64,000 bases of DNA from Narthecium ossifragum (lineage: Eukaryota > Streptophyta > Magnoliopsida > Dioscoreales > Nartheciaceae), in NCBI GenBank assembly GCA_963920575.1, contig OY986966.1, positions 26,689,717-26,753,716 on the forward strand. The letters run 5' to 3'. A program made the translations under genes and the position numbers. Numbering within the stretch: position 1 is the stretch's first letter; each line of letters begins with the position of its first letter. Shown here piece by piece: positions 11,349-21,500 of the stretch. The notes under the pieces are model-generated. The model ran no database searches. It worked only from the letters and a program-made list of their open reading frames with translations, and was not told the DNA's origin.

Positions 11349-13166
11349 TTCTAGGTAAAACAGATGATTTGCTCAACATGAATTTGCTCATTTCTAGCTT
11401 TTTTTTATACAATTAGCCAATACCTATTTGCATGCAGAGACATTCTTGAAAAAAAAAAAGATGAAAAGATATTTACGGCCCTTTTGTTATTCGTGCAGGT
11501 CAAATGACAGACCTAAGGGTTTGTTTACGAAACTATAGTCTCTCTTGCTCGAAAGATTAATCTGAGAAGGAATCTCGATGCCATATGCAAACCAGGAAAG
11601 CTTCAATCCAACACAACTGGATGTGTGAGATTTTAAATTATGGTGAAGTTACAGAGGCTATGATATCTCTGTTCTCCAATTATCATAAACTGTAAATTAG
11701 ACAGAAAGATTAAGATACTGAACAATGATACGGAACAATTCTCCTTTTACTTATATTATTAAGATAAATCAGAATTCCTGTGCCTCATCTGTTTCACAAT
11801 TGGCAACATTTCAGTGGCCTTGTTTGAATCCTTTCAGTTTAACCTCCATAGTATGTGCTAGTCAACTGGCACTGTGGTTTTCACCATGTTAATTAAGAGA
11901 GAGATCCAATTTATGAGATGCAACTTAGCCATTTCTAACCTCCTGTATGAGAGAGAATGGGTGGTTAGCAATTGCGCGATTAAGAAACCTCCTGGTCTTA
12001 ATTAACAATAATCAAAAGAAATCACTCATCTCAGCAAGCTCTTCCATGGTGCGTGGATGGAAGCTTAAATAAATGAAAGACAAAAAAGAGGGAGGAGAGG
12101 CATTATATCACTAATTCCAACTGAGCGCTAAATATTTTGTGCCTCTGAAGAACCATGAAAGTTGTGGAGAAGAAGCCATTTCAGCTTGCTAGGAACAACC
12201 ATGAATCTGTAGATTTAGGACAGCTTCGCGTGATCGTGTTGTCTAGAAAAGCTTGGGGGAATGGACATCGAGATGGTTATAAGCAGGAATAATCACAGAA
12301 ATTTTGCAAAGATTTCCCAAGTGATTAAAACACTAATACAAGGTACTAATCAGCAAACCAAGGCAACGTCAGCAAAGTTTTTCACTTGGCATCATAGTAT
12401 AACCATAGAAGTCTCTTCTAGGATTCAGAAACATTGAGAGAATCACAAAAATACACTAGAAAAGCCTTCCGTACTTGTGTGGGATTCTCTAGGATGCAAA
12501 GCAAACGCTTTGAACAGAAACTTCTTTTGTGACCTCCTCCAGTTGATCAACAGGAGGGAAACCATAATTTTATCAGCTTTGCACAATCGAAGAATAACAT
12601 TGAGACGGGGAAATAAACGAAATTATTCTATTCCAGCCAACTCCTGACCTGGATATCTTGATTCATCTTTTGTCACCAGACAAGAAAAACGATATCAAAA
12701 TCAGAAAGTCGTATCAAAAGGTAGGAGTTTTTATCTTCAATGCAGACTAGTGGGTAAGTTACTGAAGAATGTTGAGTATATAACTCAGATGCTCCAGGGC
12801 AATTTAGTTAAAGAAACTCAATTGAAACGATATGACATATCACATCACACAGAATATGAAGCACAAGAAAGACGGCATAACTGTAACTCGAAAAAGCATG
12901 TAATCAGCATTTATGACCACAAACACTACAGATGATGTGAGCCAAAGTTCAATAGAACAGTGGTACACACTTTGTTCAACCTCAATTCCCAACCAAAACA
13001 TTATTAAGCAAAATTAACAGCCGAAAATGCATAGATCCAAAATTGAAGTAGAAGGACATTATTCATGCTAAAACAAACACGGCAAGACCAAAAGATGGTC
13101 AACTTGGAGAGAGAACAAGTTCGCTCTTTCGTCTCGATCAACAAAATGACCAATTGATAACAAAAT
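11349..13166. other. Gap between convergent ClpR3 and TOC159 genes, no gene recognised
   Basis: The region holds the 3' UTRs of ClpR3 (+) and TOC159 (-) and AT-rich spacer. Only short frames without recognisable domains occur. No repeat or RNA gene was noticed. Confidence 0.6.
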
Positions 13167-16100
13167 TTAGTGCATGTAAGTCTCACCAGGCCAGATGCTC
13201 CTAACCATCGAGATAACAATTGGAAGGACACCAACAACTGCAAGCTGAAGATGCTCCGAGCTGCTTGTTTTTATGGTGATCTGCCCGCTAAGCTTATTGT
13301 TCAGTCCAGCACGAACGGCCACCTTTGAGTTCCTTCCCGCTGAAAACTGCGACTGCAGATTGGCTCCTAAAGCCAAATCACCACGCCATCTCATCAGAGA
13401 CAATCCCAGGGTAGAAAGAACTTGACCAATTGGATAATCTTTCTCCCGGAGGCGTGCTTCCAAGTTGGCTCCATATGCCACATCGCCTTGTGCGCGAACA
13501 GCACCTGTGCATGCAACCAAACTCAGCCTCTTTCCAATTGTAATCTGGTCCTCGACTTTCAAACCAGCTGCCACAGTTTCCCCCAAGAAAGTCACAGACC
13601 CTCCTGCAGTCGTCTTATTCTTCTTGAAGTTCCTAAACTTGGTCTCACCCCGGAGAATGTAAGCAAGCTGCTTCCCAACAGATTGGATATCTAAGCCAGC
13701 GAGAGTAGAGCCATTTTCCCCATGCTTGGCAGCGACAGAAGAGTCCATATGAATGTTAAATTCCTTCTTGTCCTTAGTTATCTGAACTGATATCCCAGCA
13801 GGAAACTGACCAACAATGGCAAGGTTCTCTTCTAGACTAACACCTTCGTAACCGCAATCATGGTCCCAACCATGTGTGTCAAGGACAGGTCTGGTTAGAA
13901 GCTGTGATGTTGGCTCCAAAAATCGATACCTGTAACCAGGATTCTCACTATCAAAACTGGGTGGCAGCACCATATCAGGTAACGGAACTGGTACGGTTGC
14001 CGGTGCACCGTCCTGGTCGTAATCTTCAGGCATATCACCATAGGCATATTCCTCACGAGCATCACTTTTGCCTCTCTTTTTCATCTCTTTAAGCCTTCTA
14101 ATCTCTTCCTTCCACTGCCTCTTCTGAAGAAGCTTGACCCGGTAATCATATTCTTCAAAATAGGCCTTTCTCTGCTCCTTTGTCAGCTTCGCAATCTGAG
14201 ACTTCCTCAAGGGTTTAAAGGGTGGAAGCTGATCGTATTCATCTTCTTCTTCTTCTTGCTCAGTATCTGATAAATCATCCAGGTCAATATCAGAATCGCC
14301 ATTATCAATTCCTTGATCAGTGGAGAGCTTTGGATGTGTTCTAGTCTGCAGGAGGGACGAAAGTAAGAAGGGAAGCGGCGGAGAACGCAGACGGAATCCA
14401 AAGAGCTTCCCTGGAGAAGAATCTTGAAGCTTCAAAAGGGCATTGGCCTCGGACAATATCTTGGAAGAGTAACATAAGAGAAGCATCTGAAGCCTCCAAC
14501 TGAGGCCATTGGGCAGCACCCTTTCTCCCTCTCTGTTCCTCCTACATGAAGGATGATTCTCAACCAGAGCCACCGGGTTCATCAGGCGCATGTCCCCAGC
14601 TGCTTGTCGTACAGAGTGTTGAACAACATGAGACCTCTGAGCTACGAACACCTCATAACTCAAGGGGGAACCAGTTGGCCCATCTGGAGGAGCAGAAGCA
14701 GCATGAGTGAGAGCAACAATGGCATTGAACCATATGGATGAACCAAGAGTACTAGTAATAGATTTCAACAAAGGCAAGTCATTAAAATCTCTGGTCTGGG
14801 TATCCAGGCGGTCCACATAGAGAACAATATCGGGTGGGCTCCTCTTTGTGTATTTCTTGATAGAAGAAAGGATCTTCTTGTTCAATGTCTGATCCATCAC
14901 GGAAGCTCTAAGACCCGGTGTGTCTATGACACGAATCTTTACCCCATCTACAGTCCCAGAAATCTCCCTCACAGATGTTGTTGCTGGTTCAAATGCATTG
15001 GTGTAGGACTTTTCTTCACCAAAAATAGAATTTATAGTCGAGCTCTTGCCCACACCAGTCTTGCCCAGGACTAAAATGGTACATGAAAAATCTAAATCCT
15101 CTTTCCCTTCAGCTTCAAGTTGCAATGCCTTCTTCTTCGCGCTTTCGAGGCTAAAAGCCCGACTGATTTGCCTGCCACGCCTGATGCCTTCTGCGAGGCT
15201 CAGACGGTAAAGAACTTGAGCAGCAACAGTGTCCTCTGGAGAATGACCCAACCTCTGCACAAGGCGGAGGAACTTCACTCTAATCTGTTCTACCTTCTCA
15301 TGCAGCTTCTTCTCTACCTCATCCATATTGTTTTCAGGCTCTCCACTGACCATCAGATCAGACTGGCTGAAGAGATTTGACCGGTTTGATCTGGGAGGAA
15401 GAGGCTTCAGAGAAGAGGCTGAGGACCCCAAACCAGCTGGACGATCAACGGAGAAAATCCTACTGGAGTCGGATGATGAAATGTTGATACTTCCATCACC
15501 GGAAGCACCAGTAGCAGCTTTCAAAAGTGCAGCCAAGGCAGCAGAGTCAAACAACTCTTTCCCATCACCCTCCTCATCGGTGTCTACCTCTTCATCAGAA
15601 TCTGTAACAATCTGCCCATCCATGCTGTGTGGGTAACCGCGCGAGCTCATGAAAGCAGATTGAGAACTGGCCCCAGACGAGCCACTCTCCATTTCTTGTA
15701 TAATCTCTTTCTTAATTTCTGAGTTTGCCACAACTTCTACTTCATCCACCACATCAACCTCACGTATCTTTTCATCATCATCAGCGGCGTGAGAGCCCTC
15801 AACATTGGGTTTTACTTCCAATGCCGAGCCAGAAACTAATGAAGTGTTCTCCGTCTCCGGTTCAATAATGCTTTCATCCGAAGCAGTTGTATCTTTTTTT
15901 GACTCCACATCCCCAGCTACCTCATTTGCAGACAATGCTTCCTTAGTAGTCTCAGTCTCGCCAACATCAACAGCATCGACATCAGCAGCACACTCCCTTT
16001 CAACAACATTAGACTCCACAGCCTCACCAACATCAGCAACAACAGGCTTACTGTCATTGCCACCATCAAGCTTATCAATAGACTCCATATTGGACTCCAC

Positions 16101-17192
16101 CACAAAAGAGCCATCATCAAAGTTCTTGACGCTTTCAGTTACCTCATTTGCAGATGATGTTACCTTGATGGCTTCACCGATATCAACAGCATCAACATCA
16201 GCAGCACACTCCCTTTCAGCAACATCAGATTTCAAATCCTCACCAACACCGGCTACAACAGTCTCCCTGCCATCGCCGCCATCAATCTTATCCGCAGAAT
16301 CCATATTGGATTCAGCGGCAACAGAGCCATCATCAAACTTCTTGTCACTTTCAGCATCAACACCTACTTTAGATTCATTAGACTCTAACTCAATGGATTC
16401 AGCATTGGAATCAGTTACCTTTTGGGGATTTTGCTCCAAAACAGCGCCGTCATCATCATCATCAGCTTCAATCTTCTTGGCCTCCACCATCAAGTTACCA
16501 CCTTTCTCCATCTCTACACTACCATTCCCTGCTTTGATATCAGCAGAGTTCGGTTCGATAGTATTCGATTCCACAGGTGCTTCCACAACATGGTTCGCTT
16601 CTTTCTTATCTTCAGCGGCTTCGGCATCAACAAAACTATCGATACCAGGGTTCTCCGGGGATGCTTCTTTATTACTGACCTCTTTCTCATGGAGACCCGA
16701 GACCCCATCCTTCGGATTCTCCTCCAAACTAAGGTTTTCAACCAAACCACCATCAGGACACTGGGTACTCACGCCATCCTCCACGGCGCCAGAATACATC
16801 GAGTGGTTTTTATCCTCGCCATCCAAAACCTCTTCTCTACCAACCAAATGAGAATCTTTCACCCCCTCAGGAGCCGAAGGGGCTCCAGCATCGCCAGACA
16901 CCTCCTTCCCACCCTCCAACACCTCTCCCTCGGCCACCATACCCTTCTCCGGAAAAAGGGCCTCCTTCCCACCCTCCAACACCTCTCCCTCGGCCACCAT
17001 ACCCTTCTCCGGCAAAACGGTTTCTCCCGGAGACTCCACAGACTCCGGCTTCACGTCATCGGGGTCCGACGCCGTCTCGAAGCCATCCTCCGCGCTTTGC
17101 AAGGTGCTCCCGCTCTCGTCACCATCTGAGGCCATCTGTGCCTCGTTCTCCTTCTCCTCGACGGTGAGAGCCGGGGTATTGGCGTCCTCCAT
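13167..17192 (-). CDS. TOC159: Chloroplast outer-envelope preprotein import receptor TOC159
   Basis: A single uninterrupted 1341-residue frame. TOC159 is a GTPase receptor of the TOC translocon that recognises transit peptides at the chloroplast surface. Domain order is clear: an acidic A domain (about 1-640, rich in Asp, Glu, Val, Ser), the GTP-binding G domain with P-loop GKTGVGKSS from residue 710, DTPGLR at 757, then VDRLDTQTRDFNDLPLL and LTHAASAPPDG. The membrane-anchored M domain follows a charged linker (EEEEDEYDQLPPF) and runs to the C-terminus SIWPGETYMH. The long acidic domain favours TOC159 over TOC132/120/90. The start ATG at 17192-17190 precedes MEDANTPALTVEEKE. The A domain contains internal repeats, including a 20-residue tandem copy. 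The absence of introns in 4 kb is consistent with this family. Confidence 0.95.
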   Translation of the reverse strand: MEDANTPALTVEEKENEAQMASDGDESGSTLQSAEDGFETASDPDDVKPESVESPGETVLPEKGMVAEGEVLEGGKEALFPEKGMVAEGEVLEGGKEVSGDAGAPSAPEGVKDSHLVGREEVLDGEDKNHSMYSGAVEDGVSTQCPDGGLVENLSLEENPKDGVSGLHEKEVSNKEASPENPGIDSFVDAEAAEDKKEANHVVEAPVESNTIEPNSADIKAGNGSVEMEKGGNLMVEAKKIEADDDDDGAVLEQNPQKVTDSNAESIELESNESKVGVDAESDKKFDDGSVAAESNMDSADKIDGGDGRETVVAGVGEDLKSDVAERECAADVDAVDIGEAIKVTSSANEVTESVKNFDDGSFVVESNMESIDKLDGGNDSKPVVADVGEAVESNVVERECAADVDAVDVGETETTKEALSANEVAGDVESKKDTTASDESIIEPETENTSLVSGSALEVKPNVEGSHAADDDEKIREVDVVDEVEVVANSEIKKEIIQEMESGSSGASSQSAFMSSRGYPHSMDGQIVTDSDEEVDTDEEGDGKELFDSAALAALLKAATGASGDGSINISSSDSSRIFSVDRPAGLGSSASSLKPLPPRSNRSNLFSQSDLMVSGEPENNMDEVEKKLHEKVEQIRVKFLRLVQRLGHSPEDTVAAQVLYRLSLAEGIRRGRQISRAFSLESAKKKALQLEAEGKEDLDFSCTILVLGKTGVGKSSTINSIFGEEKSYTNAFEPATTSVREISGTVDGVKIRVIDTPGLRASVMDQTLNKKILSSIKKYTKRSPPDIVLYVDRLDTQTRDFNDLPLLKSITSTLGSSIWFNAIVALTHAASAPPDGPTGSPLSYEVFVAQRSHVVQHSVRQAAGDMRLMNPVALVENHPSCRRNREGERVLPNGLSWRLQMLLLCYSSKILSEANALLKLQDSSPGKLFGFRLRSPPLPFLLSSLLQTRTHPKLSTDQGIDNGDSDIDLDDLSDTEQEEEEDEYDQLPPFKPLRKSQIAKLTKEQRKAYFEEYDYRVKLLQKRQWKEEIRRLKEMKKRGKSDAREEYAYGDMPEDYDQDGAPATVPVPLPDMVLPPSFDSENPGYRYRFLEPTSQLLTRPVLDTHGWDHDCGYEGVSLEENLAIVGQFPAGISVQITKDKKEFNIHMDSSVAAKHGENGSTLAGLDIQSVGKQLAYILRGETKFRNFKKNKTTAGGSVTFLGETVAAGLKVEDQITIGKRLSLVACTGAVRAQGDVAYGANLEARLREKDYPIGQVLSTLGLSLMRWRGDLALGANLQSQFSAGRNSKVAVRAGLNNKLSGQITIKTSSSEHLQLAVVGVLPIVISMVRSIWPGETYMH
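16901..17020 (-). repeat. 60-bp in-frame tandem duplication in the TOC159 acidic domain
   Basis: Copies 16901-16960 and 16961-17020 differ only at their edges and encode the repeated peptide GMVAEGEVLEGGKE. A second, diverged repeat of about 100 residues, marked by ERECAADVDAVD occurring twice, lies further into the same domain. Both keep the frame, so the A domain has grown by duplication. Confidence 0.9.
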
Positions 17193-17269
17193 GGCTAAGA
17201 AGGCGATGGTTTCTAGGAGATAAGGAAAGCGGTTTTAGGAGGAAGCCAAGATGGGATTTTTAACTATTT

Positions 17270-17292
17270 GGGTGGGTCGCGGTGGGGTGGGG
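17270..17292 (+). promoter_or_regulatory. Canonical G-quadruplex motif upstream of TOC159
   Basis: Four G-runs of three to four bases (17270-17272, 17274-17276, 17284-17287, 17289-17292) are separated by loops of 1, 7 and 1 nt. The motif lies 78-100 bp upstream of the TOC159 ATG, on the strand that is the template for TOC159. More G-rich sequence follows to about 17340. Regulatory function is inferred only. Confidence 0.55.
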
Positions 17293-18532
17293 CTTTGGTG
17301 GGGGATTAGGTTTTAGATGGGGTGAGCCTGATGAGGGGTGGGAAGGTAGAACCACACAAAGGAGAAGATAAGGTGCTCTTTTGTACCTATGTTGATGATT
17401 ACATGGGGTTTTTTTTACTTGTGTATGCTGTGAATGTGGACAACTGGGGGGAGGGGATTTGGGATTAGGGTTTTCTAGGGTTTTTGTTGGTAGACGGATG
17501 ACTGATTGGATTGTGCTTTGGTCATGGCTTCATGTAATATGTTAATTTATTGGTTATAAAAAATAAATAGTAATAAATAAGGTCCACATTGATGCCGACT
17601 TAGGATTGGGTAGTGTTTTATATTACGACTAGATTGTCATTTTTCCAGAGTGGGGAAAAAAAAAATAATACAGATAGCATCTTATCGTGGCAAGGAAATG
17701 AATTTCCATATGTTTTTCTCTAAATATAAATTCCATCGAAATTGATTATTTAATTTACTTTTAATATGGGATTTGTCCATTAATTTTCCAGTGCAAACGG
17801 AATCCCTAACCAACTGAATTATATGGTGAGTAAATTACAATCCAACTTTGCCCCATAATATAATGTGTATAGTTTCACAGCCCAACTAATTTTAATTGGC
17901 ACATTAAAAATGCACCATAAAACCCCAATCAAAGTTGAATACGGAGCAGGAAATGTATTTATTTATATATAGTACCAACGGGTTGCAAAACATTGCTATT
18001 TGCTAGCATGCAATAAGCATTCTTTTGGAAAGACATGATAAAGTAGAGCATTTTAGAGCTTCATCTAATTATTATGATCATTTGGATGATAAATACAAGC
18101 TTCCATTGCTATTTGCTGGCATATGGATCAAAATAGAGTGAAAATAAACTGGAAAATTACCATCGCTAGAGATGAGAGCATTCGTACCCATTTCTATCCA
18201 TTATGACAGGAATGAAGAATAAATTGTGAAATGACTAAGATTACTATAAATTAGAAGTTAAAAAAGAATACATGAACATACTCATTATAGCTAAGAATAT
18301 TTTATTAATTCCGTATATATTCGCATAAAGCTAACCATCTGCCTTATTTTAAAGAGAATATACGATATTATCAAAATTATAGAAAATTTTGATAATATCG
18401 TATTAATGTTTTCTGGGGCTATATGATAGTGTCTTATATCATTATTATTATTGCTTACAAGAGAATAAGAGGCTGCTAGTAGGTTTACATATCCAGAGAG
18501 GCACAGGTTTTATACTCCAATTATACGCAACT
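17293..18532. other. Gap between TOC159 and the BTB gene, no gene recognised
   Basis: The region contains the TOC159 promoter side and the 3' flank of the minus-strand BTB gene. It is AT-rich with no coding signal. A perfect 19-bp inverted repeat is listed separately. Confidence 0.6.
18360..18403. repeat. Perfect 19-bp inverted repeat 3' of the BTB gene
   Basis: Arm ATACGATATTATCAAAATT (18360-18378) is matched exactly by its reverse complement at 18385-18403 across a 6-nt loop. It lies about 130 bp beyond the BTB stop codon and may be in the 3' UTR or a small MITE relic. Confidence 0.75.
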
Positions 18533-21500
18533 TCAAACAAGCTGTACAACAGCAGCAACACGGAGAGCTCCACCTTGTAGAAGGTCTGCGAGCTCATCAA
18601 ACAGCAGCGCGGTGCGCCATCCCCATCCCTTTGGGGCTTTGGGTAACAATGTTCCTGTCTGCTTGAAGCTCCCGAAAACCATAACCTCCCTCTTTGATGG
18701 GCAGATTAACTGAGGAACATATACCATTGAATCAGTTCCATGCTCTTTCACAGAGTTTTAGAACAAATTATTGAAACTTTACAGTGGAGAGCGAAGAAAG
18801 TACCTGGTAGCGAGCCGTCACCTTTTCTCTAGAGTCTATGTACATATGAACCTGAAAAAGAAAACTTTGATTGGTAAGAATCTAATTGACTGCATCTTGT
18901 CTTACTTCAAAAAGTAAAACTGACCTTTCTTAGAGGATCATTCACCTCAGCCTTGCGCCTGTGAAGAAACAATCCTGAAAGCAAATATTTAGAAGTGAAC
19001 TCTTATTAGCTCCTGAACTTTGCTCTAAAAAAGTGATTAGATCACGACACTTTTAAAATGGTCCAAAAGGCACCTAGCGTACGACGTCCTTGAGGGTCTT
19101 CGTCGTTGAAAGCCTGGACACTCACCTACACAGTCGCATTTAAGGGATTAGTGCTGACAGTTGACACTAAAATTTAGCACACAAGAAACAAGTAATATAC
19201 CTTCCATAGTGACCCAGCATAGAAAACTTCCGATGAGTGCTTGACTTGTCCGTCAGTTAGTCTAAGGACATCCTCGAATTCTACCCTGAGAATTTAGCAA
19301 ATGAGAGTTCAAAATCAACACAGACCATTGTGGAAGAGTTTCGCATAAAGGCCCCTTTTAAGTCGAACATAACAGCACAGCAATCCATATGTAAAAACAG
19401 ATGACAGATCTCATGCATTATCTTGTTTTTACTAGGAAACAACTCATATGACAGGCTGTTGGAACAAGAATATTTCAGAACTAGCTTACTAGATGCATAG
19501 CTAAAATGTTTACCATACAGTTGATGCTCGTACTGTAATAAAGAACAATGACGAAATTCCTAAGGGTTGTCAAATAAGGAAAAACGAGAGAGAGAAAACA
19601 TTGAGGCAAGGTGTGTGTCCATACTATCTCTACAATAGACTCAATCTCCAGACTTAAAAACACAAGGCTTTTTAGTTCATAAAAAAGGATGCTTATTCAG
19701 CCAAATGCTATTTGACAGAATTAGCCCAATCTTTGTACAAAAAATAGTTCCCTGAAATTTGATAAGCTTTCAACATGATGTACATGTCAATGTTACTTAA
19801 CAATTTAAAAAGAACAATTTAATGCATTCAAAATCCGAAAGCATCAGAAAGAATAAAGTCTTAGCTACTATAAAATAATCACAAGAAATAATGTCCTAAA
19901 AAGTTCATGTCCAGAGTTCAAAGCAGAGTGACTTTCATGCAAAGTTTAATACATCACTGAGGGATATATAGTACTGCAATAATAATCCGCGCATGCAAGG
20001 CATTCCCAGAAGGAAGAAAAAGATTGAATCCTACCCAAAACGAAATGGAGGGAATTGGCGTAACGGTGTTTTCAAATCCAAAGATATAGAAGAACTCTCG
20101 GAATTTTCCCACTCTAATCCAAGAGCATGCTCATGTGATTCCAACATCTGCATTGGAAGATCACTGGAATTTGGAAGCGCAGCAGTGCCAGGAAATCTAT
20201 CCTGCAGATCTGGCCCATATCCTCTCTCTGTTTGCCCCGCTTGAACATGGAGAACATTGTTCCCTTGGCTAAGACCTACCAAAGCTGTCAGGCCATCTCC
20301 TGATAAATCACCACTAAGATCAATTCTGGTGTCTGACTCATCATTGCCGATAGACTGCTGACCATTTCGGTTGCCAAGTCCAATTGGTACGCGAGAAAAG
20401 ACATAACGTGTTGGAGGCCAAGCTGCACCTGGCACAAACGTGTTCCCTCGCCCAATGCCAGCAAGTCCATCAATTGCTCCCCTCACATGGACACGAACTG
20501 GCCCAAATAGGTTATTTTCTTCGCTTTGGGCCTCGCCAAGATAAACATTACCCATATTCCCACCATTAGTGTTCCGATCGTGCTCTTGCCTGTAATATCC
20601 CACTGAAGTGCCTCCATGTGAGCACCCATATGACTGCCTACAGGCACATGCAATAAGGCAGCAATTTTTGCAGGTATTATCCGCTATTGTTTGCACCCTA
20701 TGACAGAGAAGCATCTGCATCACAGATGAGCTTAGCACATTATTTGTTTTAATGGTTGGTACATATAAAACACTGCAGCTACCGTACACTAAACACTATT
20801 CTAAAATATGATGATTGCTAACCTGTAACCAAGGGCCATCATTCACCGCTTTGCAGGGAAACCCCAATTCTTCCAGCTGCTTTCGGACATTTAGCAATGC
20901 CTCAAAGGACATGTTAGAATAGAGGAGGGATCCCCCTTCAAAAATATTCAAAAATGAAGCATAGTCCTCATCACTTATACTGCAATTTCCTTTAGAACTT
21001 TTGACCTGCGTCCTACTGACTGTCCTGCCTCCCCATAAAGGAGGGATGTTGCATCTACCCCAATCAGTAGGTATTACCCTACTTGCAGAAGAGTTTGCCA
21101 TGGAAAAGTTTCTGGATTGGTCCGTCGATAGCCACATATCATTGTTTAGATGATAATTTGTGCTCTCTCCAGATGGACCTTCAATAGCAGCCTCATTTCC
21201 TCCCATTCTGGAGGCCTCGATACAGTTGCGGATCTCCACATAAGAAGATGATCTAGCTGCACTTGGTTCAATTAAATTGTTCAGCACAGCAGGTTGGTCC
21301 ATCTTGAGGCAATATCTTGAATCCTGAAACTGATCAGAGCATGGTGTCTGCTTTATTTGCATTGTCCTAGAATGAGAGACATTATCTTCGAAATTTATTA
21401 CACAATCTGCAAGCTCAACCAGGACACTATGAGTGGCACTGTGCACTTCTAAATTAGTTTGTATTGCCATACATTGTAATTCTGCCTCCAGTGATTGTTG

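Noticed and set aside
12000..13100. Search for tRNA, snoRNA or rRNA in the gaps
   Set aside because: No cloverleaf boxes or conserved rRNA segments were recognised by eye in any gap.
15805..16851. Long plus-strand frame (348 codons) opposite the TOC159 acidic domain
   Set aside because: It is the antisense shadow of an Asp/Glu/Ser/Val-rich coding region, has Ser/Thr/Pro-biased composition and no domain.
16422..17129. Second long antisense frame over the TOC159 5' end
   Set aside because: It overlaps the same coding region, has no recognisable domain and is explained by composition.
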